Shown one piece after another: positions 18,224-26,748 of a DNA stretch of 64,000 bases. Every line of letters begins with the position of its first letter. The first letter of the stretch is position 1. Source of the stretch: Salibacter sp031581065 (lineage in GTDB: Bacteria > Bacteroidota > Bacteroidia > Flavobacteriales_G > Salibacteraceae); assembly GCF_031581065.1 (NCBI RefSeq), contig NZ_JAVLBN010000003.1:48635-112634 (forward strand), read 5' to 3'. Made by a program: the position numbers and the translations under genes. The notes below the pieces were generated by a model. That model was not told where the DNA came from. It did not search any database and saw only the letters and a list, made by a program, of their open reading frames with translations.

Positions 18224-19162
18224 ATGGATAACAAAAGAGTTAAAATTTTCACAGGGTCTGCAAGTCCCGAGCTGGCAAAGAAAATTGCCGCTTCATTCGG
18301 TTCTGAACTGGGTAACCTCACTATTCAAAAGTTTAGTGACGGTGAATTTACAGCCAGTTTTGAGGAAACTGTTCGAGGTCAGGATGTATTTCTCATCCAA
18401 CCTACTTTCCCTCCTGTTGACAATCTTTTTGAGCTCTTACTCATGATCGATGCAGCCAAGAGAGCATCTGCGAGACAAATTGTTGCCGTGATGCCTTATT
18501 TTGGTTTTGCCCGTCAGGATAGGAAAGATAAGCCGCGCGTGGCAATTGGTTCGAAACTCGTAGCTGATATGCTTACAGCTGCAGGCGTAACGCGCATCAT
18601 GACAATGGATCTCCACGCTGATCAGATCCAGGGCTTCTTTGAGGTTCCGGTTGATCACTTGTTTGCCTCAACAGTATTTTTGCCTTACATAAAAGAACAT
18701 TACGACCTCAGCAATCTCGTGATTGCAGCACCTGATACAGGTGGTACGAAAAGAGCAAATGCTTACGCCAAGTACTTTGACCTCGAAATGGCGATTTGTT
18801 ACAAACAAAGACGCGTTGCCAACGAGGTTCAAAATATGATGGTGATTGGTGATGTTAAAGGAAAAGATGTGCTTCTCATCGATGATATCATCGATACGGC
18901 AGGTACGCTTTGTAAAGCTGCCGATCTAATGGTTGAAGAAGGAGCAAAATCTGTAAGTGCAATGTGTTCTCACCCTGTGCTTTCAGGTCCGGCTTACGAG
19001 CGATTAGAAGATTCACAAATCAGTGAATTGGTTGTAACAGATACAATACCGCTCAAAAAGCAGATAGACAAAATAAAGACGCTAACAGTTTCTGAATTAT
19101 TCGCTGATGTAATTGAGAATATTGAAGCGCACAAATCGATAAGTTCAAACTTTATTATTTAA
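18224..19162 (+). CDS. prs: Ribose-phosphate pyrophosphokinase
   Basis: Makes PRPP from ribose 5-phosphate and ATP for nucleotide, histidine and NAD synthesis; cytoplasmic hexamer. At 312 residues it has the usual length. Visible motifs are the flexible-loop region YFGFARQDRK, the metal site DLHADQIQGFF, and the PRPP-binding loop LLIDDIIDTAGT. The start is set by a strong ribosome binding site. It is followed after 23 bp by rplY and then pth, a common gene order. Confidence 0.97.
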   Translation: MDNKRVKIFTGSASPELAKKIAASFGSELGNLTIQKFSDGEFTASFEETVRGQDVFLIQPTFPPVDNLFELLLMIDAAKRASARQIVAVMPYFGFARQDRKDKPRVAIGSKLVADMLTAAGVTRIMTMDLHADQIQGFFEVPVDHLFASTVFLPYIKEHYDLSNLVIAAPDTGGTKRANAYAKYFDLEMAICYKQRRVANEVQNMMVIGDVKGKDVLLIDDIIDTAGTLCKAADLMVEEGAKSVSAMCSHPVLSGPAYERLEDSQISELVVTDTIPLKKQIDKIKTLTVSELFADVIENIEAHKSISSNFII

Positions 19163-19185
19163 AAGAAGATAAATAATCAACAGCC

Positions 19186-19833
19186 ATGAAAACGGTTACA
19201 ATAAAAGGATCAGTTCGCGAAAAGATTGGTACTAAACATGCCAAAGATCTTAGAAAAAAAGGGTTTGTTCCCGCGGTTATCTACGGAGCTGATGACAACA
19301 CGCACATCGTAATTGATGAGAGAGAATTCAACAAAATTGTTTACACTCCAGATGTTTACAATGTAAAAATTGATGTTGATGGCAAAGAATACAGCACAAT
19401 TTTCCAGGATGCTCAATTTCACCCGGTAACAGACAATGTTTTGCATGCTGATTTCCTCATGGTTCAGGATGGAAAACCTGTAAAACTCCAGATGCCTGTT
19501 AAACTTACCGGTAGTTCAATTGGTGTGCGCAATGGTGGTAAACTCGCTCAACCAATGCGTAGAGTGGCAGTTAAAGGTATGATCGATGCTCTTCCTGACG
19601 GAATTGAACTCGACATCACTAAATTACGCATCGGTCAGTCGATCAAAGTTGGTACTTTGAAAATTGACGGTGTTGAATTCCTCGATCCTGAATCCAGTGT
19701 GATGGTTGCTGTTAGAGCTTCTCGTGGTGCTGTTGATGAGGATCTCGATGGTGAAGGGGGTGAAGAAGGAGAAGGCGATGAGTCTTCTGAAGAAGGAGAG
19801 GAAAAGAAAGAAGAAGCTTCTTCTGAAGAGTAA
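19186..19833 (+). CDS. rplY: 50S ribosomal protein L25, CTC form
   Basis: Binds 5S rRNA in the large subunit. The N-terminal L25 domain (about 1-90; RKKGFVPAVIYG) is followed by the CTC/TL5-type C-terminal beta domain (about 95-185; IDALPDGIELDI). The tail after residue 185 is almost wholly Glu, Asp, Gly and Ser, a low-complexity acidic extension seen in many Bacteroidota homologues. It lies between prs and pth in an apparent operon. Confidence 0.96.
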   Translation: MKTVTIKGSVREKIGTKHAKDLRKKGFVPAVIYGADDNTHIVIDEREFNKIVYTPDVYNVKIDVDGKEYSTIFQDAQFHPVTDNVLHADFLMVQDGKPVKLQMPVKLTGSSIGVRNGGKLAQPMRRVAVKGMIDALPDGIELDITKLRIGQSIKVGTLKIDGVEFLDPESSVMVAVRASRGAVDEDLDGEGGEEGEGDESSEEGEEKKEEASSEE

Positions 19834-19843
19834 ATTTTAGATT

Positions 19844-20407
19844 ATGAAGTATCTCATTGCGGGCCTCGGTAATATTGGTTCGGAATACGAGAATACGCGA
19901 CATAATATAGGTTTTAAAATACTCGATGAGTTAGCTAACTCATCGGGTATTTTTTTTGAACAGGACCGCTACGCGTATAAAGCCGAATACAAGTTCAAAG
20001 GGCGTACATTTGTTCTCATCAAGCCCACTACCTTGATGAACCTGAGCGGAAAGGCGGTTAATTACTGGCTCCAAAAGGAAAAGATTCCTATTGAGCGCTC
20101 TCTTGTCATTACTGATGATATCAATCTGCCATTTGGCAAAATTAGGATCAGAGTCAAAGGAAGTGACGGAGGCCACAACGGGCTCAAGGACATTCAAAAA
20201 ATTCTCAATTCCAGCAAATACCCCAGGCTCAGATTTGGTGTTGGAGATGAATTCTCAAAAGGTAGCCAAATTAACTATGTGCTGGGGAAATGGTCGGCTG
20301 AGGAGGAAAAGGATCTGACCGAAAGAATCGACCTCTGCGTTTCTGCGATAAAGTCTTTTGGCACGATTGGACTCGCCAGGACGATGAATCAATTCAATAA
20401 TAAGTAA
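19844..20407 (+). CDS. pth: Peptidyl-tRNA hydrolase
   Basis: Releases peptides from peptidyl-tRNA dropped by ribosomes. The 187-residue protein has the family motifs GLGNIGSEYENTRHNIGF (catalytic His20), KPTTLMNLSGKAV and DDINLPFGKIRIR with SDGGHNGL. It is the third gene after prs and rplY, with a 10-bp gap to rplY. The stop codon directly abuts that of the convergent TM2-domain gene. The copy of GGATCTGACC at 20311 is read as KDLTE. Confidence 0.97.
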   Translation: MKYLIAGLGNIGSEYENTRHNIGFKILDELANSSGIFFEQDRYAYKAEYKFKGRTFVLIKPTTLMNLSGKAVNYWLQKEKIPIERSLVITDDINLPFGKIRIRVKGSDGGHNGLKDIQKILNSSKYPRLRFGVGDEFSKGSQINYVLGKWSAEEEKDLTERIDLCVSAIKSFGTIGLARTMNQFNNK

Positions 20408-20818
20408 TTACGGCATCGACCACATGATAACCCTGTCGTTGGCAATATATTTTTGCCAGTCATCGGTGATGAGGATAGCGACAATATCGCTAAGTGGTAA
20501 AAACCCGAGTCCGCCACCGAGTGTAAGCGTGTATATCAACGGAACTTTTGTGGCTGTTCCCAAATAAAGTCGATGTACTCCAAATGGCCCAAGGGCAACA
20601 GCTAATACCACTGCGTAAAATTTCTTGTGTTTGGTTTCAGGATCCTGAATTTTAGACTGTAAAAACGTTCCTATTTTCGCTTTCAATCCCTTAACTTCCT
20701 GGCTGTCATTTAAGGTCACACTCACAGAGCTGTCAAAAGAATAGTTCATTGCTGATCCGGCAAATAAATTGCCGCTCAACAAAAGCGAAAAGACAAGCGT
20801 AAGTGTGAATCGAATCAT
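20408..20818 (-). CDS. TM2-domain membrane protein
   Basis: A 136-residue protein with a signal peptide or N-terminal anchor (LTLVFSLLLSGNLFA). The C-terminal half is a TM2 domain: two membrane helices joined by a short turn, with the signature GPFGVHRLYLG. Function is unknown; small TM2 proteins of this layout are common in the phylum. Its stop codon touches the stop of pth on the other strand, so there is no room for a separate terminator. Confidence 0.8.
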   Translation of the reverse strand: MIRFTLTLVFSLLLSGNLFAGSAMNYSFDSSVSVTLNDSQEVKGLKAKIGTFLQSKIQDPETKHKKFYAVVLAVALGPFGVHRLYLGTATKVPLIYTLTLGGGLGFLPLSDIVAILITDDWQKYIANDRVIMWSMP

Positions 20819-20863
20819 GCAGCGAAGTTATAATTTCCATTCTTCAATCAAACGCAGCAAGTA

Positions 20864-20888
20864 TTCACAAATTTCAAAACATTGTGAA
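20864..20888. promoter_or_regulatory. Inverted repeat upstream of the 125-residue protein
   Basis: TTCACAA at 20864-20870 is mirrored by TTGTGAA at 20882-20888 with an 11-bp spacer, about 35 bp before the ATG at 20923 and 46 bp upstream of the divergent TM2 gene. The geometry fits an operator for a dimeric regulator. Confidence 0.35.
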
Positions 20889-20922
20889 AATACGCTTGTT
20901 TCACTAATAGAAAGGAAGAAGT

Positions 20923-21300
20923 ATGAAACGTGATGATGAGTTAATGAGGATTAGAGGAGTTGAAAGTGATGACAGTCAAATAGATCTTGAGAGTTTTGTC
21001 AAAATGAGGCTCAGGCCAACCATCGTATTTCAAAAACCGATTCTCATCTCCCTGATTAGGCACTACGTAAAGGAACGAAAAACAAATTTCAACGCCTTCA
21101 ACCAAAAAGTTCAAAAAGATATTATCAAGGACTTCTTCAACGGGGAAAAAGAGCTGAGAAGAATGCTCATTCAATCTGTCATTGGGCTTTTTACCATCAA
21201 CGAACTCGAAACATATTACCAGCACTCAATGCGACTTGACACAGAAATAAATGATTACATCAAATCAGAAATCGTGAATAATATTGAACAGCTGTATTGA
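20923..21300 (+). CDS. Conserved-looking small helical protein, function unknown
   Basis: A 125-residue soluble protein, rich in charged and hydrophobic heptad-like residues and predicted mostly helical. I do not recognise a family. The ATG has a purine-rich AGGAAG in front of it. The stop codon lies directly against the stop of the convergent photolyase gene. A 7-bp inverted repeat precedes it. Composition and codon use match the neighbours, so it is likely a real gene. Confidence 0.6.
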   Translation: MKRDDELMRIRGVESDDSQIDLESFVKMRLRPTIVFQKPILISLIRHYVKERKTNFNAFNQKVQKDIIKDFFNGEKELRRMLIQSVIGLFTINELETYYQHSMRLDTEINDYIKSEIVNNIEQLY

Positions 21301-22833
21301 TCACAATGATTCAATATTTTCCAGGTAGTATTGTGCCTGTTTGAGGTATTCCGTTTTACGGTCAGATCCCATCTTATCCCAGGTTCTGTACATCATTCCA
21401 ACCCTGTGGTTGTCGCTCAGTTTATCTCGATGACGTTCATAGAATTGCCAGTACAAACTGTTGAACGGACACGCCTTTTCTCCTGTCTTTTTGGAGTGGC
21501 TATAATGACACGACTTACAATAATCGCTCATCTTATTGATGTAACTAGCCGATGATACATAAGGCTTTGTGCCAATGATACCACCATCAGCAAACTGGCT
21601 CATTCCGCGTGTGTTGGTAATTTCCACCCACTGGATTGCATCGATGTAAATTCCCAGGTACCAGTCATCCAGTTCATCGGGGTTGATACCAGCCAGGAGA
21701 GCAAAGTTTCCTGTAATCATCAGCCTTTGAATATGGTGAGCATAGGCGTGATCAAGGCTCTGACTAATGGCGTGACTCATGCATTTCATTTTTGTTTCCC
21801 CTGTCCAGTACCAGGATGGAAGCGATTTACTGTGATCAAAGAAATTGAGCGATTCATAGTCTGGCATTTTTGCCCAGTAAATACCACGCATGAATTCACG
21901 CCAACCCAAAATTTGACGCACAAATCCTTCGAGCTGTGCAATACTAATTTCTTCTTTCCTGGTTTCCCACTCTTCAACCGAACGATCTACAACTTCTTTC
22001 GGACTCAACATTTTGGTGTTTAGTGAAAAGGAGAGGCGAGAGTGGAAAAGACTCCAGTCGCGATCAGTCAATGCATCCTGGTATTTTCCAAAAAGCGGTA
22101 AACAATCGTTCATGAAATGGTCGAGCAAATCCAGGGACTGCTTACGGTTTACAGGCCACACCAATTTTTCGGCTTCTATATTTCCAAAATAATCGACTCC
22201 TTTTTCATCAATTATTTTCACTATTTCAGTGACATCGTTGTCAAAGGATTTTGGAGTGGGAACTTGTTGATCTTTTGGAAGTTTTTTGCGGTTTTCTTTA
22301 TCGTAATTCCATTTTCCGGTTACAGGCTCCTTTCCATTCATCAGTACATTGTGCTTTTTGCGCATGTGCCGGTAAAAGCTTTCAAGTAAGTATTGCTTTT
22401 TATCCTTGAAAAAAACCTGCATCTCTGTCCGTGAAGTGTAAAAATGCTCGGTATCGAAAAATTCGTTCTCAATGCTCAGGTTTTGACAGAAATCTTTAAG
22501 CTGTTCATCGAGTCGGTATTCATCGGGAAGTTGATACTCAAACTTTTCAATTTTTTTTGATTCGATGATTTTATTGATCAGATCACTGAAATCATGTGGG
22601 TTTTCAGGATCATTGAGCTCAATATATTTTACATTGTGTCCTTTAGAGCTCAGCCACTTTGAAAACTCGCGCATAGCGGCAAAAAAGGAAGTGATTTTTT
22701 GAATGTGATGGCGAACATAATCGGTTTCTTGTTTTACTTCTGCCAGTAAGTAAATAACGTCTTCGTCAACTTTTTGAAACCAGGAATGGTTGTAATTGAG
22801 CTGATCACCAAGAATGAGACGGAGTGTTTTCAT
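21301..22833 (-). CDS. phrB: FeS-type photolyase/cryptochrome, (6-4) photolyase-like
   Basis: A 510-residue flavoprotein of the bacterial iron-sulfur cryptochrome/photolyase group (FeS-BCP, COG3046), whose characterised members repair (6-4) photoproducts with light. The N-terminal Rossmann-like domain begins LRLILGDQLNYNHSWF. The FAD-binding helical domain contains ILGWREFMRGIYW and TGNFALLAG. Four cysteines in KMKC, DYCKSC and KACPF match the 4Fe-4S ligands of the group. It is divergent from the DUF429 gene, whose -7 box lies close to its own start, so both may share a control region. The exact lesion repaired is inferred from the family. Confidence 0.9.
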   Translation of the reverse strand: MKTLRLILGDQLNYNHSWFQKVDEDVIYLLAEVKQETDYVRHHIQKITSFFAAMREFSKWLSSKGHNVKYIELNDPENPHDFSDLINKIIESKKIEKFEYQLPDEYRLDEQLKDFCQNLSIENEFFDTEHFYTSRTEMQVFFKDKKQYLLESFYRHMRKKHNVLMNGKEPVTGKWNYDKENRKKLPKDQQVPTPKSFDNDVTEIVKIIDEKGVDYFGNIEAEKLVWPVNRKQSLDLLDHFMNDCLPLFGKYQDALTDRDWSLFHSRLSFSLNTKMLSPKEVVDRSVEEWETRKEEISIAQLEGFVRQILGWREFMRGIYWAKMPDYESLNFFDHSKSLPSWYWTGETKMKCMSHAISQSLDHAYAHHIQRLMITGNFALLAGINPDELDDWYLGIYIDAIQWVEITNTRGMSQFADGGIIGTKPYVSSASYINKMSDYCKSCHYSHSKKTGEKACPFNSLYWQFYERHRDKLSDNHRVGMMYRTWDKMGSDRKTEYLKQAQYYLENIESL

Positions 22834-22851
22834 AAAAACGAAACACGCTTT

Positions 22852-22859
22852 TAAATTTG
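22852..22859 (+). promoter_or_regulatory. Candidate -7 box of the DUF429 gene
   Basis: TAAATTTG fits TAnnTTTG exactly and lies only 9 bp before the first ATG (22869). The transcript would have almost no leader. Confidence 0.5.
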
Positions 22860-22868
22860 TTGTTCACA

Positions 22869-23471
22869 ATGATTATGGTTGGAATAGATTTAGGTTCACA
22901 GCTGGCTGGTACCACAGCGCTTGCAGTTTTGGATGGTGATGAAGTAGTTATCAGGCAATCTGAAAAAGGAAAATCTGCTGATGATTTCATTCAGAACCAG
23001 TTGAAAGAATTGTCTGTTGGCTCGTTGGTTGGAATAGACGCACCGCTCAGCCTGCCCGAGGTTTACAGTAAAGAAGCCCTGGATCTTACTGAAGAACCGG
23101 ATTTTCATTACAGGGAATGTGATAAAAAGGTTAAGGCAATGTCACCTATGTTCCTGGGCGGACTCACAGCAAGGGCGATGAAGCTAGCGCATCACCTTCA
23201 ACAAAAAGGCCTTAAAATATTTGAGGTTTATCCAAAGATGGTCTTTCAAAATTCCATTCAGAACCGCGAAGGCTATAAGAAAAAGTGGAATCGTATCCTG
23301 GCAGAGGAATGGTTGTGCGAGCTAGAAGCAAAACACGGTTTCAAACTTCAATCAGGCCTGGAGAACTGGCACCAGTTTGACGCTGTTTTGGCTCTGACCG
23401 CTACTCTTAGAATTTACAGGGGAGAAGCAGAAAAGGTTGGCGATGAAAACGAAGGAGTTATTTACTTTTAG
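22869..23471 (+). CDS. DUF429-family predicted nuclease-fold protein
   Basis: About 200 residues with an RNase H-like start (MVGIDLGSQLAGTTALAV) and the acidic/basic block GIDAPLSLP and ECDKKVKAM typical of DUF429. The late motif WHQFDAVLALTAT resembles the family's final Asp. Biochemical activity is not established; nuclease-like activity is a prediction from the fold. ATG 22869 or 22875 are both possible starts; the earlier TTG at 22857 overlaps the -7 box and is unlikely. It is divergent from the photolyase gene, and its 3' end overlaps the convergent lycopene cyclase gene by 14 bp. Confidence 0.75.
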   Translation: MIMVGIDLGSQLAGTTALAVLDGDEVVIRQSEKGKSADDFIQNQLKELSVGSLVGIDAPLSLPEVYSKEALDLTEEPDFHYRECDKKVKAMSPMFLGGLTARAMKLAHHLQQKGLKIFEVYPKMVFQNSIQNREGYKKKWNRILAEEWLCELEAKHGFKLQSGLENWHQFDAVLALTATLRIYRGEAEKVGDENEGVIYF

Positions 23472-24171
23472 GACGGTACCACTTTTCTTTAAAAGCTTCG
23501 AACAACCAAACATTCATCATGATGAGTAACATTCCGTAGAAAATATCCTCGAAAGGGATAGTGCCTATTCTGAGGCCAATGAATTGTCGCTCGTTGTACC
23601 AAACAACTTCTTCTTCTATTCCGGTGCCGGTAAGAACTCCGTTGATTGCAAAAAAACCGATAAGTGCCACGAGATAGGCTCTGTAGAAGTTTCCCAGCCA
23701 CTCTGCTTTGGCAAAGTAGTGCATGTAAGCGATAAAGGTAGCCAAAAAAATGAATGTCCAAAAAGTGTAGCTGAGATCATGGTAATAGATCCCGATGACA
23801 ATACTCACTGATATCAGGATTAAGCTGATATTTTCACTTTTATCGTTGAACCAGGTGTTCTTTGGCCAAAAGTAGTTGAGGACCTCATAGATAAAAACAC
23901 AGGCATAGGGAACTGTAATGAAAAAGAGCCATTCTCCTAAAGGGAGATGCATCAATTCAATTCCGGTTAAGTAGCGATCATTAAAACCCCAAACTCCTTT
24001 TTGGGTGAAAATGGAGTCCCATGTAATGAAGAAAACTCCCACAACAATTATGGCCGGAAAAAGCGCTTTCCATTTACCAGCGAAATCAACTCTTGGCTCA
24101 AAACTCCTCAAGAGCGGGATTGAAATGGTTGCAAGGTTTAAAAACAAGTACAGATAAGGAGTATCTAGCAT
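23458..24171 (-). CDS. crtY: Lycopene beta-cyclase, fused CrtYcd type
   Basis: Integral membrane cyclase that closes beta-ionone rings on lycopene. The 237-residue protein consists of two homologous lycopene cyclase domains of three helices each (about 1-105 and 120-230). The first carries the PLGEWLFF motif and the second the matching PFEDIFYG. This is the heterodimer-derived fused form found in Bacteroidota and archaea. It is the last gene of a five-gene carotenoid operon, 2 bp after crtZ. Confidence 0.9.
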   Translation of the reverse strand: MLDTPYLYLFLNLATISIPLLRSFEPRVDFAGKWKALFPAIIVVGVFFITWDSIFTQKGVWGFNDRYLTGIELMHLPLGEWLFFITVPYACVFIYEVLNYFWPKNTWFNDKSENISLILISVSIVIGIYYHDLSYTFWTFIFLATFIAYMHYFAKAEWLGNFYRAYLVALIGFFAINGVLTGTGIEEEVVWYNERQFIGLRIGTIPFEDIFYGMLLIMMNVWLFEAFKEKWYRPKSK

Positions 24172-24173
24172 AA

Positions 24174-24659
24174 TCAGGCTGCTTTAGCGCGTTTATTTCT
24201 GTGCCGTTCATAGGCCTCTTTAAAATAACCCCACGGCACCACGAGCATGCCAAAAGACTCACCATCTTCTTTTCCCTTGTGTTTGTGGTGAGCATTGTGC
24301 CCTTTGCGCAAAGCGTTGAAATACGGGTTTTTAATACCTCTAAACCATTTAAAGCGCTGGTGAATCAACACATCGTGTACTAAAAAGTAGCACACACCGT
24401 AGATGAAAATTCCTATTCCCACAAAGAGCTTCCAGTCGTAGCCGTGCATCATGCCAAACATAGTAAAGAGCCAGCTAGGCACAGCAAAGATTAGAAAGAA
24501 CACATCGTTTTTCTCAAAAAAACCAGGCTCTTTTTGGTGATGATCTTTGTGGAAATACCACATGAAGCCATGCATCACATATTTGTGCGTGAACCATGCC
24601 ATAAACTCCATGAAGAAGAAAGTTGCAATGACAATTAATATGGCTAAAACGGCATTCAT
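24174..24659 (-). CDS. crtZ: Beta-carotene 3-hydroxylase
   Basis: Membrane di-iron hydroxylase of the fatty-acid-hydroxylase superfamily that puts 3-OH on beta rings. The 161-residue protein has four membrane segments and the histidine clusters HKYVMH, HKDHHQ, HDVLIH and HNAHHKH expected for the diiron site. The start codon overlaps the stop of cruF by one base (TAATG), so translation is coupled. Confidence 0.93.
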   Translation of the reverse strand: MNAVLAILIVIATFFFMEFMAWFTHKYVMHGFMWYFHKDHHQKEPGFFEKNDVFFLIFAVPSWLFTMFGMMHGYDWKLFVGIGIFIYGVCYFLVHDVLIHQRFKWFRGIKNPYFNALRKGHNAHHKHKGKEDGESFGMLVVPWGYFKEAYERHRNKRAKAA

Positions 24660-25288
24660 TACTGTAAAGATAAATTTAAAATTAAGAAGAAAACCAGCAT
24701 AATACTATACAAAGACAACCCTAATTTGTTTGAACGCGAAACGTCAAGTTTTTGATACACAAAGTGCATCAAAAAGCCGATGAACCACCAGGCCAGGTAG
24801 TTTTCGGTCGGAACCGCAGCTGAACTGAATTCCCAAAAATCGAGTACCGGAGCAACCGGCTCAATGGCGGCATCCAGCATAACCATTAAAGTTGCTCCCA
24901 CAATGGAACGAACGAGCTTCGTGGCAAACAGCATTTGAGCAATTGATGCTGTTGAAATAACAAGTATCAACCAATTGACCCCAATCAATGGAGGCGTTCC
25001 CCAAATCCCAGGCCCAAGAGCTGAGAGGTATTCATATTCGCCAAAGATGACACCGGTATTGATTCCGGCTACTTCAACGAGGTATCCCGCAATATATATC
25101 CCGATTGCAGCCAGCCACCATTTTGTGGTTTTCTCCTGGTGAACGATGAGCAGGATCAATGACAGGATGAGGTTTAATGGAGTCAAAGTGATAAAAAGAT
25201 CGCGATAAGGTGTTTGAAAGCCGATCAACCCGATAAGATGGAAAATGATCAAAATAGCGATGCTGTGTTTGTAGCTGTACTTTTTCAT
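24659..25288 (-). CDS. cruF: Carotenoid 1',2'-hydratase, CruF family
   Basis: A 209-residue, roughly seven-helix membrane protein of the DUF422/CruF family. It contains GVIFGEYEYLSALGPGIWGTP and an Asp/Glu-containing stretch MLDAAIEPVAP typical of these hydratases. In saproxanthin and myxol pathways CruF hydrates the psi end of a monocyclic carotene. Its position between crtD and crtZ fits this role. Overlaps are 4 bp with crtD (ATGA) and 1 bp with crtZ. Confidence 0.85.
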   Translation of the reverse strand: MKKYSYKHSIAILIIFHLIGLIGFQTPYRDLFITLTPLNLILSLILLIVHQEKTTKWWLAAIGIYIAGYLVEVAGINTGVIFGEYEYLSALGPGIWGTPPLIGVNWLILVISTASIAQMLFATKLVRSIVGATLMVMLDAAIEPVAPVLDFWEFSSAAVPTENYLAWWFIGFLMHFVYQKLDVSRSNKLGLSLYSIMLVFFLILNLSLQ

Positions 25289-26748
25289 TGCTCGATCAGT
25301 TCATCAACAATTTTAGCTGATAACAGGCAGAGTGGGATTCCGCCTCCCGGGTGCACACTTCCTCCGCAAAAGTAGAGGTTTTCAATACTGTTAGAGAAAT
25401 TTGGATGACGGATGAATGCCGCGAGCGGGTTGTTTGATGCGGCTCCGTAAAGTGCTCCACGATAAGAAGATGTTTGAGATTGAATCAAACGCGGATCTAA
25501 AACTGACTCGTTCTCGATCAGTGGCTTGATGTCGATTCCGAGAGATTTGTAAATCTTATCGTAAATCATCTTCCTGGCTTTGTCGATTAACTGGTCCCAA
25601 TCCTGACCGTAATCTGCCGGAGCGTTGATCATGACAAACCAGTTCTCGCAACCTTTAGGTGCGTCAGTAGAATTGTATTTTGACGAAATGTTGATGTACA
25701 CCGTGGGATCTGACTGCAGTGATTTTTTCCTGAATAGTGAGTCAAATTCTTCTTTGTAGTCATTGGAAAACAAAATATTGTGGAGGTTGAGTTCTTTGAA
25801 CACACCTTTGACGCCCCAATAAAAAATCAGAGCCGAGCTGGAGCGTTCTTGTTTAAGGGTGCGTTCAGGAGCTTTTTGTTTGGGCATCAACTTGCGGTAA
25901 GTGGGAACGATATCCATGTTTGAAACGACAAGATCTGCAAACTCTTGTTTGCCAGTGTTAAGTTTAATGCCTTTTGCTTTTTTATTCTCCACAATGATTT
26001 CATCGATGTAAGACTCAAACTGAAACTCAACACCAATATCCTTTGCGAGCTTGAAAATAGACTGGGTGATTTCATGCATTCCGCCTTTTGGGAAAAAAGT
26101 ACCAATCCCGTGTTCCAAATGAGGAATCATAGTCAGGACCCCAGGGGCTTTATATGGGTTGCTCCCATTGTAAGTGGCGTAGCGATCAAAGAGCTGAACG
26201 AGTTTTTTACTGGAAAACTTTTTGGCGTTCACTCGATGCATGGATTTACCCAGGTTGAACTGCCAAATTCTCAAAAGAGCTTTTCCCACATGGCTTCTCA
26301 AGTAGTTTTTGATTTTGTGTAATGATTGCTCAAGAAAAACGGGGGAGTTGTATTCGTAGAGTTTGTGAGAATATTTTAGGTAATCGAGTACTTCAACCTC
26401 GGGAACTGAAAAAACCTTTGCAGCCTCTTCAGCAAACTTTTTAGGATTTGTAGAAGCATTAAAAACTGTGAGATCATCCCAAAAGTAGTGGCATGCAGTA
26501 TCCAACTTAATATAATCGAAATAGTCTTTTGGGTTTTTACCGCTCAGTTTGAATAAATCATCTACTAAATGCGGCAAGGTGAATAATGAAGGCCCTGCAT
26601 CAAAGCGGTAATCTCCCTGTTGGAACGCAGTCAATTTTCCTCCCGGGTAGTAGTTAGCTTCGTGGACTTTAACTTCGTAACCTTTAGCTCTTAATCTTAT
26701 GGCTGTGGCGAGTCCGGCTATACCTGCACCTATTACTTTTGCTTTCAA
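25285..26748 (-). CDS. crtD: Carotenoid desaturase, CrtD-like (1-hydroxycarotenoid 3,4-desaturase)
   Basis: A 487-residue FAD-dependent desaturase of the CrtI/CrtD family. The N-terminal dinucleotide fold is VIGAGIAGLATAIRLRAKG, followed by YPGGKLTAF and FDAGPSLFTLP. The C-terminal signature is CGGSVHPGGGIPLCLL. Sequence style and co-location with cruF point to CrtD rather than phytoene desaturase; crtI, crtB and crtE are not in this window. The start is a TTG inside TTGA, overlapping the stop of the upstream redox gene by 4 bp. CrtD versus CrtI is an inference. Confidence 0.82.
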   Translation of the reverse strand: MKAKVIGAGIAGLATAIRLRAKGYEVKVHEANYYPGGKLTAFQQGDYRFDAGPSLFTLPHLVDDLFKLSGKNPKDYFDYIKLDTACHYFWDDLTVFNASTNPKKFAEEAAKVFSVPEVEVLDYLKYSHKLYEYNSPVFLEQSLHKIKNYLRSHVGKALLRIWQFNLGKSMHRVNAKKFSSKKLVQLFDRYATYNGSNPYKAPGVLTMIPHLEHGIGTFFPKGGMHEITQSIFKLAKDIGVEFQFESYIDEIIVENKKAKGIKLNTGKQEFADLVVSNMDIVPTYRKLMPKQKAPERTLKQERSSSALIFYWGVKGVFKELNLHNILFSNDYKEEFDSLFRKKSLQSDPTVYINISSKYNSTDAPKGCENWFVMINAPADYGQDWDQLIDKARKMIYDKIYKSLGIDIKPLIENESVLDPRLIQSQTSSYRGALYGAASNNPLAAFIRHPNFSNSIENLYFCGGSVHPGGGIPLCLLSAKIVDELIEQ

